A stretch of 5,971 nt of DNA from an uncultured Planctomycetaceae bacterium (GTDB taxonomy: Bacteria; Planctomycetota; Planctomycetia; Pirellulales; Pirellulaceae): positions 1 to 5,971 of the forward strand of contig CAIYOB010000303.1 of NCBI GenBank assembly GCA_903927685.1. The letters run 5' to 3'. Positions within the stretch are counted from its first letter, which is position 1. Each line of letters begins with the position of its first letter. Of this stretch, positions 5,907-5,971 are shown piece after piece. Under the pieces are notes generated by a model that was given only the letters and a program-made list of their open reading frames with translations, did not search any database and was not told the DNA's origin. The translations under genes and the position numbers were made by a program.

Positions 5907-5971
5907 TCAGCCCAGCACCACCGCGCGGTCGGTCACAATCAGCGGATGATCCGCCAGCGGGGCGTCGGCAA
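5907..5971 (-). CDS. C-terminal end of an unidentified upstream gene (partial)
   Basis: Entering from the right edge on the minus strand, one frame encodes 20 residues (ADAPLADHPLIVTDRAVVLG) and stops at TGA 5909-5907. The composition is normal for a folded C-terminus, and a second frame closes early. A third frame stays open past this stop to about 5868, so the choice is not absolute. The stop lies 70 bases before the toroid gene's start, so the two may be cotranscribed. The product cannot be named from so few residues. Confidence 0.45.
   Translation of the reverse strand, partial: ADAPLADHPLIVTDRAVVLG

Overview
The window looks like chromosomal DNA of a planctomycete, probably Pirellulales-like. 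The reasons are the high GC content, an exported protein with an LEPR-XLL-type N-terminus, a small secreted protein of a type I associate with this phylum, a secreted toroid protein carrying a CxxCH motif, and remnants of large exported carbohydrate-active proteins. This placement is inferred from family character, not from a marker gene.

Layout. From 1 to 1336, minus strand, lies the N-terminal part of a large exported adhesin-like protein. It has an LEPR-XLL-type leader followed by Calx-beta-like repeats, two of them 426 bp long and nearly identical, and it runs off the left edge. A near-consensus sigma-70-type promoter (1403-1432) sits in front of it and helps choose its start codon. From 1433 to 1898 I see no convincing gene. 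Two plus-strand genes follow: a small secreted protein of unknown function (1899-2561) and nagB, glucosamine-6-phosphate deaminase (2625-3407), which has all its catalytic residues. Downstream of nagB is a GC-rich repeat whose arms can form two mutually exclusive hairpins (3459-3506).

From about 3670 to 4545 the DNA is a gene graveyard. A plus-strand remnant (a possible signal peptide, then a C-terminal helical domain) meets, tail to tail, a minus-strand glycoside-hydrolase-like N-terminal remnant that also carries a frameshift. The join is at about 4091-4099. One deletion between two once-convergent genes would explain it. From 4751 to 5836, minus strand, there is an intact secreted protein with a CLNCH haem-c-type motif and an alpha/alpha-toroid (prenyltransferase/squalene-cyclase-like) region. 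The last 20 codons of another minus-strand gene enter from the right edge.

These genes do not form one pathway. The common themes are export to the cell envelope and carbohydrate handling: amino-sugar catabolism by NagB and remnants of exported carbohydrate-active enzymes. I found no tRNA, rRNA, CRISPR array, insertion sequence or phage gene. The points most worth checking are the double-remnant junction, the CxxCH-toroid protein and the bistable hairpin repeat.
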